64,000 nt of DNA. Source: Corinectria fuckeliana. Its lineage: Eukaryota; Ascomycota; Sordariomycetes; Hypocreales; Nectriaceae. The notes beneath the pieces were generated by a model. It worked only from the letters and a program-made list of their open reading frames with translations, had not been told where the DNA came from and did not search any database. The translations under genes were made by a program, and so were the position numbers. Below, one piece after another: positions 9,286 to 21,657 of this stretch (positions are counted from its first letter, which is position 1; each line of letters starts with the position of its first letter). The DNA lies in contig WPDH01000179.1 in the NCBI GenBank assembly GCA_019137255.1, positions 80,979-144,978 on the forward strand, in the 5' to 3' direction.

Positions 9286-10184
9286 CGACCTGTGATGGTC
9301 GACACGAGGTTGGGGTCCCGTATGAAAATCCGCAACGGCTAATGCCGAGAGGATTAACCACGTGCTTTGGAGCAGCCGATTGAGTTTGAGATCCCCGCAG
9401 CAAAACCGGAATGACGGGATAAATGGTTACCTAGTAGGTATTGATGGCGGATACGTAGATGTGCTGTGTTGGTTCGCGTTAAGGGCGGGTGCGGAAAAAA
9501 GGCAGTGGAACATTTTCTGAAACAAGGGCAAGCATTGCTTGGCGGGCCCAGTGCGAGTGGAGGCCCAGGCAACCAGGCTCCAGGGAACAAGAGAGCGCTA
9601 AGAGTGCTGGATCTCAGAGGATACAGTGGACCATTTGATCCAGGATCCTCCATTTTACGTCTAAGTAGGTACTTAGGTTAGTAGGTGTCTTGCCGGATGA
9701 GAACTGCCATGAGGAAAATGCGTCGGTTAGCGGGTGAAGGGGCAGCCTGTTGGACGCATCGTGTAAGTTACTCCGTAGAGAAAATGCCGGTTGCCGTTGC
9801 GGTTGCGAACTTGCAAGCTTAGATGAACCTTCCTTAATTGAACGACGACGTCATCGCCTAAGTAAGTACCTAGCTAGCTTATCCCTGTCGGCATCTTTCA
9901 ACCGCTCTCGTCTACGAAGTAAGTACATACATTCGCAGATCTCACGTACCTCCACATCCACATCCGCATGCCAAGTTTGCCAAGCCTTCTCGCCGAGGAG
10001 GTTGATCGAACTGCCAAGATTTCGCATCTTACATCCCCGTTCCAACACACCTCCTCTACATCTGTCTGTCCGTGGAACCGCTGGCTGCCTGTGCCTCCCT
10101 TCTTCAGTTCCTCATCTCTCTTGATTGGAGTAGATTCTCGATCGACGTTACGTCGCATCGTCTAACCCGAGCTGCTTGTTCACC
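9286..10184. other. Divergent intergenic region
   Basis: About 900 bases separate the hydrolase-like gene (minus) from the K+ channel gene (plus). Scattered short TAAGTAGGTACTTAGGTTAG-like motifs occur near 9662-9685 and 9858-9875. A CT-rich stretch before 10185 is likely the channel's leader. No gene is supported. Confidence 0.4.
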
Positions 10185-12570
10185 ATGGACGACGGCGGAT
10201 TGGGCGATATTATCGAAGGCGATGCCGATATTGTCGAGAGCTGTGATCCGCGCCAGAAGAACTTTTCCAATGATGATGCTCATCTCAAGCCGACGTAAGT
10301 TACACGCTGCCGGGCACACGAAGCCTCTATTGTCATGTCCGCCGAGGCTTGGCATGGCCCCTTATTTGTCCTTCTTGGCTAACACAACGTCCACTTCCTC
10401 CATCACAGGCGTTGGTGGTTCGCTTCATCCGCGTTCCCCATGATTGCAGGTGCCCTCGGTCCTGTCGCCTCAGCGTTCAGTATATGTGCACTGGTCCGCC
10501 CCTGGCGACAGCAGTTACCCACGGGGGTTGAACCCAAAGATGCTATCTACATCCCAGACCCTGCATGGTGTGTATCTCGATTAATTTCAGGCTGCCAGGG
10601 CGATCAAGGAACACATCGTTAACAGGTCCAAATCTAGGTTGACCATCGTCAATGCCATTCAGCTTGTCGTCGCCATCACCTCCAACGTGTTCCTCCTCCT
10701 CAACATGACAAGACGGGTTCGCTTTAGCATTGCTCAGCCCATCACTATTGTTGGATGGTACACCTCGGCCATACTCCTTCTCGCCCTCAATGCCACTGCC
10801 GCAGGGCCACTTCTCGAAGGGGTCGACTTCCCCGACTCAGAGCTCGTCTGGTCCCAAGCCTTCTTCTACGGCATCTGGGCCGCCATCCTCTATTTCGTCG
10901 ATGCTTCTTTCATGGTTGTGACGTTCTGGGGTGCTTCGCATAACCACTACGACAAGGACTTCATGCTCACCCGCAGTCAGCGTACCCTCATGTTGCAAAC
11001 TATCATGTTCCTTATCTATCTCCTCCTTGGCGCCCTAGTCTTCTCCAATATCGAGGATTGGAACTACCTCGACGCCGTCTATTGGGCCGACGTGACTCTG
11101 TTCACGGTTGGCTTCGGCGACTATAGCGCCAAAACAACGCTCGGACGAGCCCTTTTGATGCCCTACGCTCTCATCGGCATCATCAGTCTCGGTTTAGTCA
11201 TTGGTTCTATACGAAGCCTCGTCCTCGACCGTGGAAAGCGAAGGGTCGACGCCCGTATGGAAGAAAAAAGACGCCGAAAGGTTGTCAGGACCATGACCCG
11301 TCGTGGCGACGACGACCTTTTTGAGCCCATCCAGGAGGATTCTGATCCCTCCCCGGGCGTTCAGTCAGGGAGGATCCCAGCCACCGAGTTTGAGCGGCGC
11401 AAGGCCGAGTTTACGTTGATGCGCAAGATTCAGGACAAGGTTTCGACTCGCAGGCGATGGATGGCCATGGCTATCTCCACGGGGTCTTGGCTCGTTCTAT
11501 GGCTCGTAGGTGCCATCATCTTTGTCAAGTGCGAAGAACCATATCAGCCCTGGACCTACTTTGACGGCTTCTACTTCTGCTTCGTGGCTCTCACCACCAT
11601 CGGCTATGGGGATATCACCCCGGTGTCTAATGCTGGCAAGTCCTTCTTCGTCTTTTGGTCACTTCTGGCCTTGCCTACCATGACAGTCCTCATTTCCAAT
11701 GCCGGTGATACCGTGGTCAAGTTCGTCCGAGACAGCACCCTCCGACTAGGAAACGTCACCATTCTGCCGGGCGAAGAGAATTTCATTAACGACATCCGGC
11801 ACATCGTGCAAAAACTTACTTGCGGCAAATTCCTTGCTGGTACAGCCACTATACCGGAGGTCAATAAGCCGGGTGCCACCAAGAAATCGCAGGACCCCTT
11901 TTCCGAGCCGATGACCAAGTCAGAGGTGGAGCCCCCTCAGGAAGAGGAGAGAGGACGTGACCGTTACTTCGACATGGAAAGTGAAGCTGCAACAAACAAT
12001 CGGCCGAAGCCTCGTACTGCGTCAACGTTTACCGCCAGGGTCCGGCGGTCCCTCGATCGCCTCCGCGATCCTCACGATGAGCTGCCCCAGGGCACCGAGT
12101 TTCACTTCCTTCTCATCTCCGAGATTCAGGTCGTGGCCGGCCATCTCAAGCAGTCCAAACCCTACCGCTACAGTTTCGATCAGTGGGCTTGGTACCTCAA
12201 ACTCATTGGGGAAGACGAAAGAAACGCAGAGACACATCGTAAGGCTAAGCCTAAACGAAAGCATGGACACTTCGCAGACGACCGTCCTGGCACCAGGCCT
12301 ACCGATCTGAGTCACAGCCAATATGATGGCGAACTTGAAGCGGGGAAATGGTCTTGGGTTGGCAACAGGAGTCCTCTAATGGGCAGCCAGGAGGAGAGCG
12401 AGTGGATTCTTGATCGACTGACAGACACGTTACGAGAATCTTTGTCGGCGGAGAGGAGGCGGCAGTTGAGGATTCCTGCCCGGACAGGCGATTTACATCA
12501 CAACCAGCCCCATCATCACCATGAACCCCAGGATGGGCAACAAGACGAGGAGTCAGACGAAGATTCTTGA
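10185..12570 (+). CDS. Outward-rectifier potassium channel, TOK1 family
   Basis: Three exons (10185-10294, 10409-10567, 10638-12570) encode 733 residues. Introns are 114 and 70 bp. The protein has many hydrophobic segments and two pore loops with K+ selectivity filters: TVGFGD at residues 246-251 and TTIGYGD at 409-415. That arrangement, with four helices before the first pore pair, defines the fungal TOK family of eight-helix, two-pore channels, which carry outward K+ current across the plasma membrane. Between the two pore pairs lies a basic cytosolic segment (EEKRRRKVVRTMTRR). A long hydrophilic C-tail ends in His- and Asp/Glu-rich sequence. The N-terminal exon (MDDGGLGDIIEGDADIVE) is acidic, and the second carries the first helix. 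The start is in good context (CACCATGG). Confidence 0.93.
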
Positions 12571-13031
12571 TGCGAAACATAAGTATACAAACTAACACTA
12601 CCAAGGTTGCACCTCATAACTCTGGTCGTAAAGTCGTGGTAAATAAAAAAGTATCATGGTTGGGGATTCCAAGTAACGGTGGGGACAACAAAAATACAGA
12701 TGGGCGCTTGATATGGAAAGCATCAAGGTAACTGAGTGACTTACAGTGGCACATAGCATCAGTTATGAGGAGGAGATAATGGAAAGGTATCCCGATGCAC
12801 ACAAAGCCGTCACCGACGGATATCAATTCATACAAGTTATACATGCAATGCCAAACAGGCCGGTTAGATTACAACCAACTGCTCCGGTTCCGTATTTCCT
12901 GACATCCTCGCCCTGTACATGCTCATCAAATCATTGGGATGCATTTTGTTGACAGCAAAATCCCTCACAGGCATATGCGCCAGAGATTCCGCCGTTCCCT
13001 ATGCTCAAGTGTTGCTCGCTTAGCGTTACCA
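12571..13031. other. Convergent 3' intergenic region
   Basis: 460 bases between the channel stop and the Not4 stop on the other strand. AATAAA-like sequence occurs at about 12642. No gene is seen. Confidence 0.4.
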
Positions 13032-16000
13032 TTAGTTGCCTCCGCCGATGAGAAGACGGCGGTTGCGACGGATGACCTGGTTAAGGCCCTTCTCCAACTT
13101 CTCCGTCTCGCGGCGAGCAGCGGCCAGCGCGCCCTCGGCATCCTCGACGCTCATCAGCGGCATGCCGCCAACGCCCATGCCGACGTTCTTGCCGCGCTCC
13201 TCGCTCTGCAGGCCGGCGGGGCCGAAGTCCTGCATGGCGCGCGCGCCGTCGGGCGGGCTGTAGATGCCTACGCCGGCGGCGGCGTCAGGCCCGTAGAAGT
13301 AGGGGGCGAGCGAGTTGAGGCTCGCGGCGGCGGCGTCCTTGGTCGGGGACGCGCCCTTGGGGAAGCCCATGTTGGTGGCGCCGAGGTTGAGGCGCGGGAG
13401 GACGTACTGGTTGATGTAGCTGAGGGCGTCCTCGCGCTGGAGCTTGCCGATGGGGTCCTGGGACTGCGGCTGGGCCGTGGCCGGGAAGATGTTAGGGCGG
13501 CCATTGGGCACGGCGCGGCCCTTGATGAGCGAGAAGGCGCCGCTGCCGGGCTGGTGGCGCGGGGCGATGAAGGCGCCGGGGTTCTCGGCCGTGGTGGCGA
13601 TGGCGGCCTGCAGCTCAAGGAAGGCGTCCTCCTCCTCGGGCGTCAAGCCGCGGATGCAGTCGCCGTTGGGCGTGATGAGCATCCGGCTGCCGTCGACGTG
13701 AAACTGCTTGCGGACGGGCCTGCCAGCTCGCAGGGCCGCCAGGTCCTCTTCCTGGATCTCGCCACACTTGCACGAGCAGTCCTTGCAGTGTCCGGCTTGT
13801 TTGGCGTGGTTGCCGCCGGCGCTGTGGTCCGCACGGGACGAGCCGCCGGTGATGGGCTTGAGGATCTGCAACTTCTCAATCGTCGGCGTCCACAGGGCCT
13901 TTCGGAGGTCGGCGAAGACTGACCCAGGGCCAGGCTGAGGCTTCTCGGCTGAATCGATGGCCTCGGCTGCGAAAGGTTCCTTGGGCGGTGGCGATGACGG
14001 GGCTGTGATTTCTTCCTCGTTCTGTTCCGTTTCTTTGCTCTTCCCCTTTGCCGCCTTCTTCTCGGCGGCCTTGCTCTTGAGGGTCTTCTCTTCCACCTCC
14101 TTTTCGTTGGGCGAGTCCTTCTCGGCAAGTTCAGACGCAGGGGGCTCCTCATTGACTGTCTCTGGAGTATGTGTGGCAGTGCGAGGTAGGGGAAAAGCCT
14201 TCAGGAGCTTTTCCTTCTTCTGCTTCTTCTTGCGCCCCATGATGGGGGCATGCACTTCTGGCAGATCTGTCAAGGCGATTTCGGCAATGAGCTTCGTGTC
14301 TTGTTTTAGCGCATCTTTGCGTTGCTTTCTCTGCTGGCTTTTGGTCGTGGTGCGAACAGCCGCAGAGCCAACCTTGCTCGGCGGCGGCGAGCTGGCACGA
14401 GAGTGTGTCACAGAAGCGGAAACGATAGAAGCACTATCGCTAACCATCTCACTTCCAGGAGTTTCAGGTCTGTATGAAACAGACATAGCCCGAGATGTGG
14501 CGGAGAAAGCGACCGAGGCCATTGTCAACGCGGGGGAGGCGGGCGGGGGAGCCTCAGTCTTGGCGGTTGGCAAGACTCTTAATGTCTTCGGTGCTGATCG
14601 GGTGATGGGTGACGAGACGGCGGTCCCGGGAGTAGGCAGAGGCGGAAAGGCAGCCGAAGCTTCTGTCACTGACATGTCGGTGCTTGCTGAATTCTCACCA
14701 GCCCTCGGGGCGATGGCCTTTGCTATCTGGGTATTCACTGCAATAGGCTTCTTCTCGGCTGGTTTCAGCTCCTGCGTTGTCTTGGCCAGAAATTTGTCCA
14801 CACTCTTCTCGGCTTGCTTCTTGGCCTTTGGCGTAGCCTTGGGCGTCGGAGTTGCTGGTCGGGATCTGTGCTTCAACGTATCCAAGGCCGGGAAGTCCTC
14901 ATCCTGCAAGGTGCTTCCCTTCAACTGCCTTGCCAGTGAATGAAATGAGATTTCTCGAGACAAGCCGATGTCGTTTGCGAAGTTCCTAATGTTCCTCTTC
15001 GCGTCCGAATCAGGCGTCGACGAATTTCGCGGCGATTGATCTGGAGTCAAGGCACCCTGGGACAGCCCAGGGGGCACCTTGGGTAAGGCTGGGACAATAT
15101 GCCCAAACCTTGAGCCGCTTTGGGTAGACGGAGGCCTAAAAATCGCAAGGCCAGGAGGGATGGCCAGGCCCGGAGGAACTGATCGCCGACCCTCCATATC
15201 CATGGCGGAACCGAGAGGCTCATCGGATACCAAGGCATCGACTGAGCTGATGGCCTCGTCAAGGGAAGGGAGCTCGTCATCTGAACCACTGTTAGCGAGA
15301 TGATCCGACAGCTCGTCATGACGAACGTAACGAAAACAAAACGCAAAACCAAGAAACACGACAACTACGGGGCGGCTGCGCCATTTATATACATGAGGTG
15401 AGGGAGTCATGCTACAACGCCCATCATCGTCTTCCACGGGGGATAACGAAGATATTTCTTTTTTGGAGAGAATAGAGGTCTTGATGTTATTTCCGACCAA
15501 AAAAAAAGTCGCCTAGCCTAGGCGGATGAATTCGACATCGTTAACATACATAAGGGGTTTGTGGAAGACGATGATGGCTTGCCTGGCTTGAACCCCAATG
15601 TGCGGTCGATTGTAGACCTGTTAAGAAAGTCGGAAGGAGGCCGAGATGGTCTCGATTCCTAAGAGAACAAAGCTGACGCCTGGTGCAAAAGTTGACCTTC
15701 ATAGCGGCCTTGATCTCGCGAATTCCTGCTGAATCAAAAAATGCGCTTGTGACTCGTATCCCCTGAAGATGATGGAAGGGCGTCTCTGCCCCATCCCTAA
15801 TATGCCAATGAACGCCTCCGCCTCTATACATGGTGCAAAGGAAAAGAAACATGACATGCCGGTACATTCCTGTCCTCCTGGATTATGATGGCGTCGAGAT
15901 TACCACCTCGCGTAACCGGCATTATACATCATGTTGGGGTTGTACCCACCTTGGCTCTGACCACCAAATAGTCCCTGTCCGACTCCGGCGTTGCCCTGGG

Positions 16001-18418
16001 ACTGGTGCTGCATTCTCGCTTGCAGGATACTCGGGTCCGCAAGATCTACTAAGCCACTCCCCCCAGAGGAGGAAGTGTTAGCATGCCTGTGCTTCTTCCC
16101 CTTCTTCTTCTGCTTGGAACCCATGTCTTGGAATGCTCCAGGCTGGTTACCATAGAGCGACGCCAGGAGGCCGGAAGAAGGAGCTGGGGTGGAGGTAGAG
16201 GAAGGTGGGTACTGGTTGGAAAAAGAAGAGATCATGTACTCACGCTTTCCCGCATCATGAGCCTGGTTGTTGCCTCCGCGGCTCCGTCCAATGAGGCTCT
16301 GTAGCAGCTCATTCGAGTTGTCCTTGGGTGCGCCCCCGAAGCCGGCTCCCCCAAACCCTTGCCCAAACATGCTAGGGGGGGTACCGGTAGACTTGAGGCC
16401 GGGAGGCGGCCCTGGCATCGAAGTCCCGTAGAATTGGTTGTTGCCCTGAGATTGGAAAGTGTTTGGCATCATGGACGACTGTTGCGCCATGATGCGTGGG
16501 TTCGCGGTCAACTTGACGTTGGTCGCAGAGCTCTGGTTATCATTTGCGAAGCTGAACCTCGAAGATTGGCGGTTGTGGCCTTGGCCTTGGCCTTGGAAGT
16601 TACCACCCTGGGTAGAAATACCAGGCGGCACCGGGTCCGTGAAGCCACTTTGAGACCGGAGGAAAAGCTGCTGGGGAGTCATTGTTCGCGACACTGGGTT
16701 GCCTGGGGTCTGGTTGAAACTGGATCCAGTCAGGGCGGGTCCGAAAATACCATCGAGGTTGTTCCGTTGGATCGGAGGCTGTGTGCTCGGCCGCCGCTGA
16801 TCGAAGTTGCCATCGCTTATCGCATCTCGATCCTCCGGCTCTCCTCCTAGGGCCAGGCTTCCACCAGTCTCCGGCTCGCCCTCGGAGGGCTCTGGAACCT
16901 CCGCTTGTTCTTCTTGCTCTCCGTTCAGTCGGGAGTCCTCCTCCTCGCGCATAGCCTTGCGCTTCTCGCCGCCACGAACGTCAAACATGGGGGGGTTTTC
17001 GTCCTCAGTTTCGGTAGTCACCAGACCAGGAAGCGTGCAAGCGTGCAAAGCCCTCAACAACGCCTTCAGGGAGCTCTCGGGAATACCCTTTGTGGGCTCC
17101 TCCAAGGGTGTCGGTTCGGACTCTTCCGTCTTGGCATCAGATGACTCAGCTGATAGCTCTTCCTCGTCTTCCACCGCTTCTTCAGGAACTGCTTCTGCGG
17201 TGACAGGCAAGGACGTGGACACGGCAGGACTGGACGCCGCACCGCTAGTTGCGTGGCTACCTCTGCGACTCCGTTGTGGGTTTCGTGCCCAGTTCGCAGA
17301 AGACGGCAACGCAGATCCATCAGCACCATTTTCCGAACCCTCCTTACTGACTGACCGTGCCATCGGGTGAGATGCAGCCGGTGGCGGCGGGGTAGGTTGA
17401 GGCCCTTGCTGCCGGGAAACAGATCGCGAAGAACCACCTCCAGGCAAAGGACGTTGCGTATGAATACTATTCATAGACGACAAGTCTTGTCGCGAATAGC
17501 TATCCTCCTCGTCGCCTTGTTCGTGCAAGAACATGCACCCGGGGTTGCTGCACTTCTCATTCTTGAGCCAGGCCGAGCAGTACTTCGTTGTGCCGTGCTG
17601 TGCCTTGAGCATCCGGTCGCCGTTCTGCGAACCATGGACTGCTTGGATACAGCGTGTTGCCTCTTCAGGTCGCTCGAAAGTCACATAAATTCCGAGTGAC
17701 TGATGTTGCCCGTCGGAGCTCTTTCGGTTGCTGATGGAGATCTTTTGAATGTTTCCGTATTGGCCGAAGAACTCGGGTTTTCGCAACGTCTTGAGTAGCT
17801 CGTCCTCGCGCACGGTCGGGGCTAGACCGGTGATGTAGACCAGGTTCTTCTGGACAACCCGCACTCCGATGAGATTTTTGCGGTTCTCCTTTTCGGCCTC
17901 GCGTTTCTGAACCTCTTTCTGTCGTTGTTCTTGGGCACGCTTTTTCTGGTTCTTTTGGATGTTGAGGCGGAATTCGGCAACTCTGTGACTGGTCAGCGTG
18001 GCGACCTCCAACAAAACCCTGACACAACGTACTCTTCCGTCGTGACAACCTTCCACTGTATTGTCTTTTCGTCGTAAGGTCGTCTGCATGCTGGGCAGAG
18101 CCCGTTCATATTATTCTTGATGTTGTTGAAACAGAATTGGCAGACCTGTAACGCGGGAGTTAGCGCGACGTGGCCGGAAGCCGACAGCGGCAGACAAGGC
18201 GGTCGGTCGGTCGTACCTGGTACCCACAGGGGCATGGGCGAAAATTGCGGTCGGAGAGATCGAACTCCTCGATGCATAGAGGGCTGTGGGGGTTGTCAGT
18301 TCAGGTACCCAACGTCGCCTGAAGACGCAAGGCTTGGGAGGAGTGCGCCCTGGGACCAAGAGGGGCGAGCTTACCAGGTGTCCTCCTCCTCTTCAAAGAA
18401 AGAGTCTTGTGGCGCCAT
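13032..18418 (-). CDS. not4: CCR4-NOT complex E3 ubiquitin ligase subunit Not4
   Basis: Five minus-strand exons are proposed: 18418-18375, 18283-18217, 18145-18033, 17982-15907 and 15288-13032, giving about 1518 residues. The N-terminus carries the C4C4 RING of CNOT4 (Cys 15, 18, 32, 34, 39, 42, 54, 57), then a basic coiled region (NIQKNQKKRAQEQRQKEVQK), an RRM (NLVYITGLAPTVREDELLKT) and a C-x8-C-x4-C-x3-H finger ending FLHE. Not4 ubiquitinates ribosome and translation-quality-control substrates as part of CCR4-NOT. The rest is disordered, with PPGL repeats, Ser/Lys-rich tracts, and a C-terminal coiled segment near LEKGLNQVIRRNRRLL. The last intron is 618 bp, very long for this genome. If it is not spliced, translation stops at 15900 to give a shorter protein. 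The alternative that 13032-15300 is a separate gene cannot be excluded. Confidence 0.82.
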
Positions 18419-18843
18419 GGTGACAGTCTTGAATTCGAGAGATGGTGGTGAGGGTTTCAGAGTGCGATGCTTAAAAAAAAGTACGAGAACAAGGAGAGGG
18501 AGGAATGATCGATGATCTGTATGCACCAAGGCTGCGGGAAGAGAAAGATCCAAACTGCCTAGTCTGATTAAAGCCTAGCCCTGATTGCCGTATCACGTGA
18601 GAGCCTTGAATCCACAACTCCCAGGGCACCAAGGCTATGATAGGCAGGTACCTCTCGCTGGCGGGGCACCACCAGCAGACTAGAGGTAGCGCGGTAGGCA
18701 CGGCAGAACCCCGGAAATTCTTGCTCGTGATGGTGCCGCTACCATCTTCGAACCAATACTTGCAGCATCATTACCAACAGCACATTTTGTCCCGACGACG
18801 CCCTCCAATCGTCAATTGGCCTCGCAACGTCACATAACCGGCC
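18419..18843. other. Divergent promoter region, not4 / complex I subunit
   Basis: 425 bases separate two divergent housekeeping genes. A CACGTGA motif, the core of a bHLH site, lies at about 18594. No gene is seen. Confidence 0.45.
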
Positions 18844-19768
18844 ATGGCGACTCAAATTTCTCGAAGCAGGGCCTTGGCCTCAGCTCTTCGGCCCATGAAG
18901 CCGTTAGTGCAGGCTCGCAGCCAGCAGGCAATCCGCTCCTTGTCCAACTCGGCTCGCCAATATGTCGCAGTACCGAAGGAGGCTCCCAACCCGCGCATGG
19001 CTCCCCGAGACCACATTGGAACTCTCGAGGCGCCCATTATCAACCCGGCCGACAAGTACCAGAGCAAGGCCGAAAACTTGCACCGATACGGTGCCTGGGT
19101 GATGGGTTGCATGCCCAAATACGTCCAGCAGTTCTCTGTCTGGAAGGATGAGCTCACCATCTATATCTCGCCTTCCGGCGTCATTCCTGTCTTCAACTTC
19201 CTGAAGTGTCAGTATTTTGTCGGTTCAGTGCTCCAATCCAATCGCTAAATGCCTCTCAGACAACACCGCTGCCGAGTTCACTCAAGTAAGCACCGTCACT
19301 GCCGCCGACTACCCCACGCGCGAGCACCGCTTCGAGGTCGTCTACCAGCTCCTGTCGATCCGTCACAACTCCCGCATCCGCGTCAAGACCTACGCCGACG
19401 AGGCATCCCCCGTTCCCAGCATCACTGGTCTCTTCGACGGCGCTAACTGGTACGAGCGTGAGGTCTACGATCTCTTCGGCGTCTTCTTCGCCGGCCACCC
19501 TGATCTGCGACGAATCATGACCGACTACGGTTTCGAGGGCCACCCGCTACGCAAGGACTTTCCCCTGACCGGGTACACCGAGATTAGATACGATGAGGAG
19601 AAGAAGCGGATCGTCACGGAGCCCCTTGAGCTCACCCAGGCCTTCCGTAACTTCGAGGGTGGTTCCAGCGCCTGGGAGCCTGTCGGAGCTGGAGATGTCC
19701 GCACGCCTGAGACTTTCAAGCTGCCGACGCCCAAGCCGGAAGAGAAGAAGGAGGAGCCGAAGAAATAA
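18844..19768 (+). CDS. nuo30.4: NADH:ubiquinone oxidoreductase 30-kDa subunit (complex I, NDUFS3/NuoC)
   Basis: Two exons (18844-19207 and 19260-19768) flank a 52-bp intron (GTCAGT donor, CTCAG acceptor) and give 290 residues. The first 40 or so residues are an Arg/Ser/Ala-rich mitochondrial presequence (MATQISRSRALASALRPMKP). The family signatures are at 184-192 (NWYEREVYD) and about 205-222 (RRIMTDYGFEGHPLRKDF). This subunit is part of the peripheral arm of complex I, beside the Fe-S chain and the quinone site, at the matrix side of the inner membrane. The C-terminus ends in a charged Pro/Glu/Lys tail (KPEEKKEEPKK), common in fungal versions. The symbol follows the Neurospora name for the same subunit. 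Confidence 0.95.
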
Positions 19769-20307
19769 CCGGGGTTTCCCCAAACTATATAAGATTTCAC
19801 TTGTTAGAAATACCAACCGGTTTCGGATCATGTCCGTCCGTCCGTCCGTCTATTCTTATGCCAACTTTGACTTGATGACAATATTTGGGCTTTATATCTG
19901 TACTCTGTTCGGTTGGCAAGACACCAATTCGTGGCTTACGCAGCCAAAGCCCGATATAAAAGCAGGTAGGTAACACGAACACGAGCCGTCCGCGAGCAAT
20001 CAGCCAACACTCAGGCACCTGTGCGATGTGTCCCACCTCGGAGGGAAAAGCTGACAAGCCAATGACATCAAAACTATGCATCCGCATCCGAGGTGTCACA
20101 CAACATGTGATTTATCGAGAATACGGCAACGGAGTGTAGCCATTACGTCTCCTTCCCCCCAATACTTATTCTTCCCCGCTCGGTGCTTGAATGATAAGTA
20201 TCCTGATTCCCTCTAGCATTTATCCCATGTCTACTCAGCTCCGAGCAACGGACTTCGCTGTTCTAGAAAATATCTCTGGCTGTGCTTGTTTTGGCCTCCG
20301 TTGAATA
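19769..20307. other. Gap after the complex I gene
   Basis: About 540 bases contain four tandem GTCC units near 19830-19850 and nothing else notable. It is likely 3' UTR and spacer. Confidence 0.35.
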
Positions 20308-20589
20308 ATGGCCCTCAGCGGCCTCTCGCCAACTGCGACATCGCCCTCGACTACGTCCAGCATGTCAACACTACAGCTAGAAACGGAGTTCCAGACTCTT
20401 CGAGACAAAAACCTGAGATACGAAGACGACGTTGAGTTCCACGTCTTCATCAATGTGCTAGACTTCGTGGATACGATTGTCGTTGAACGTCCCCGGCAAC
20501 GCGATATGAAAAGGCGATCGTTCAGTCGACTGTTTGGAGGCTTCATAAAACGAGGAGGAAAAGCGTCCAGCAAGGTGCCGTCGCACTAA
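20308..20589 (+). CDS. Possible small protein of unknown function
   Basis: A 93-codon frame, with an internal ATG at 20362 that would give 75 residues, contains a protein-like charged segment (LETEFQTLRDKNLRYEDDVE, then FHVFINVLDFVDTIVVERPR) followed by a basic tail (RRSFSRLFGGFIKRGGKAS). The composition is more natural than in the overlapping minus frame, which is Ser/Arg-rich noise. I do not recognise it. It could be a real small gene, or a fragment of a larger decayed gene like the NLR-type remnant 1 kb to the right. No intron was needed. Confidence 0.3.
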   Translation: MALSGLSPTATSPSTTSSMSTLQLETEFQTLRDKNLRYEDDVEFHVFINVLDFVDTIVVERPRQRDMKRRSFSRLFGGFIKRGGKASSKVPSH

Positions 20590-21657
20590 ACCATCATCGC
20601 CGTATCGCGCGGTCTACTTTAAACGGAGAGCATCTCACAAGAGGGCAATTTGCAGGAATTTACACAACGAAGGGTATGCAAGTGGCCAGGAAGCAAACGG
20701 GGGGGTCAGTCGGTCTTACAATTTCGGAATTTCCTGTGTCACCTACTATTCACGGGCTCCTCATCTCTCAAAGGCCCTTTCAAGGCAGTGTAGAAATGCA
20801 CGAGCACTCTCAGTTTGCATTCATCTTGTCATGGTACTGATGACGGCGTAGTGGACGGCTTAGCGGCTAAGAATGTAGCATAATGTATTTGAGTTACTGA
20901 GATTCAAGGCGAGCACTGCGGATCGAGTTGTGGGTTGAGCTGACTGAGCAGCGAGGCCTCACCGTTACCAAAACACCGATACCTTGTTTCTTGAGTATTC
21001 ACATTTAGCTGAGTAACTGCGATCAAAATAGCCTTTAGTCTCCTTTTTCAATGTTCCCTTTGTATCATTTAGCCATTATATATGCTGTAACTCTAAGAGG
21101 AAGATGTCGTCCTTCCTCTATCTAGAGGCTGCTTGTTGAATATCCCGACTGACACAACTCTGCTCTGCTACACTACACCCCTGCAATGCCGAAACAAGCT
21201 GCCTTCTCGGATCAGAGACACAGGTTTGCAACTGAAAACACCCGCGTGGGAAATGTGGCACATGATGACTTGTCGGCGTGACCGCAATCTCCACGATGTT
21301 CAATGGTATCCACGCAAACTGACAAAGGGGACCGGTGATAACCAACAACAGACTCGGAGAGAGCGATATGCCTTGGGGGCAGATCTTCTACCCTTGTCAT
21401 CAATGTGGCAATGCCTGAAAGTGAAAGCAGCCTCTGAGAGGCAGTCGCTAACGCAGAGTACACCAGCCTCACTCTCTGTATCATGAGCCTCAAGCGGGTA
21501 GACGCAAAGCGAAGCAGGCTGGAAGGCAGGTCTCTCTTCCCGTTCCCTTTCTCGAGTGATTCTGCAACTCTCCAATGCATCGTTGGCATCGTCATCTAAG
21601 CCAGTCCCCGTCTTTGTCTGTCTGTCTGTCTGTCTGCCTGCCTGTCTGTTGCCCATC
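20590..21657. other. Gap without a supported gene
   Basis: About 1.07 kb is without convincing coding frames on either strand. At 21615-21647 there is a (TGTC)n microsatellite with a few interruptions, immediately before the start codon of the decayed gene at 21658. Confidence 0.4.
21615..21647 (+). repeat. TGTC microsatellite upstream of the decayed NLR-type gene
   Basis: Tandem TGTC units (with TGCC interruptions) end about 10 bases before the ATG at 21658. Confidence 0.7.

Noticed and set aside
12939..13922. Plus-strand frame of 327 codons opposite the not4 C-terminal exon
   Set aside because: It is Ala/Gly/Arg-rich, a mirror of the GC-biased codons of the minus-strand gene, and has no motif.
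13957..14943. Plus-strand frame of 328 codons, Ser/Ala/Val-rich
   Set aside because: It is the antisense of the long low-complexity not4 exon. No start context or domain.
16219..16250. GTGAGT...CCAG inside not4 exon 4 that looks like an intron
   Set aside because: It would be only 32 bases, too short to splice, and its removal would break the frame.
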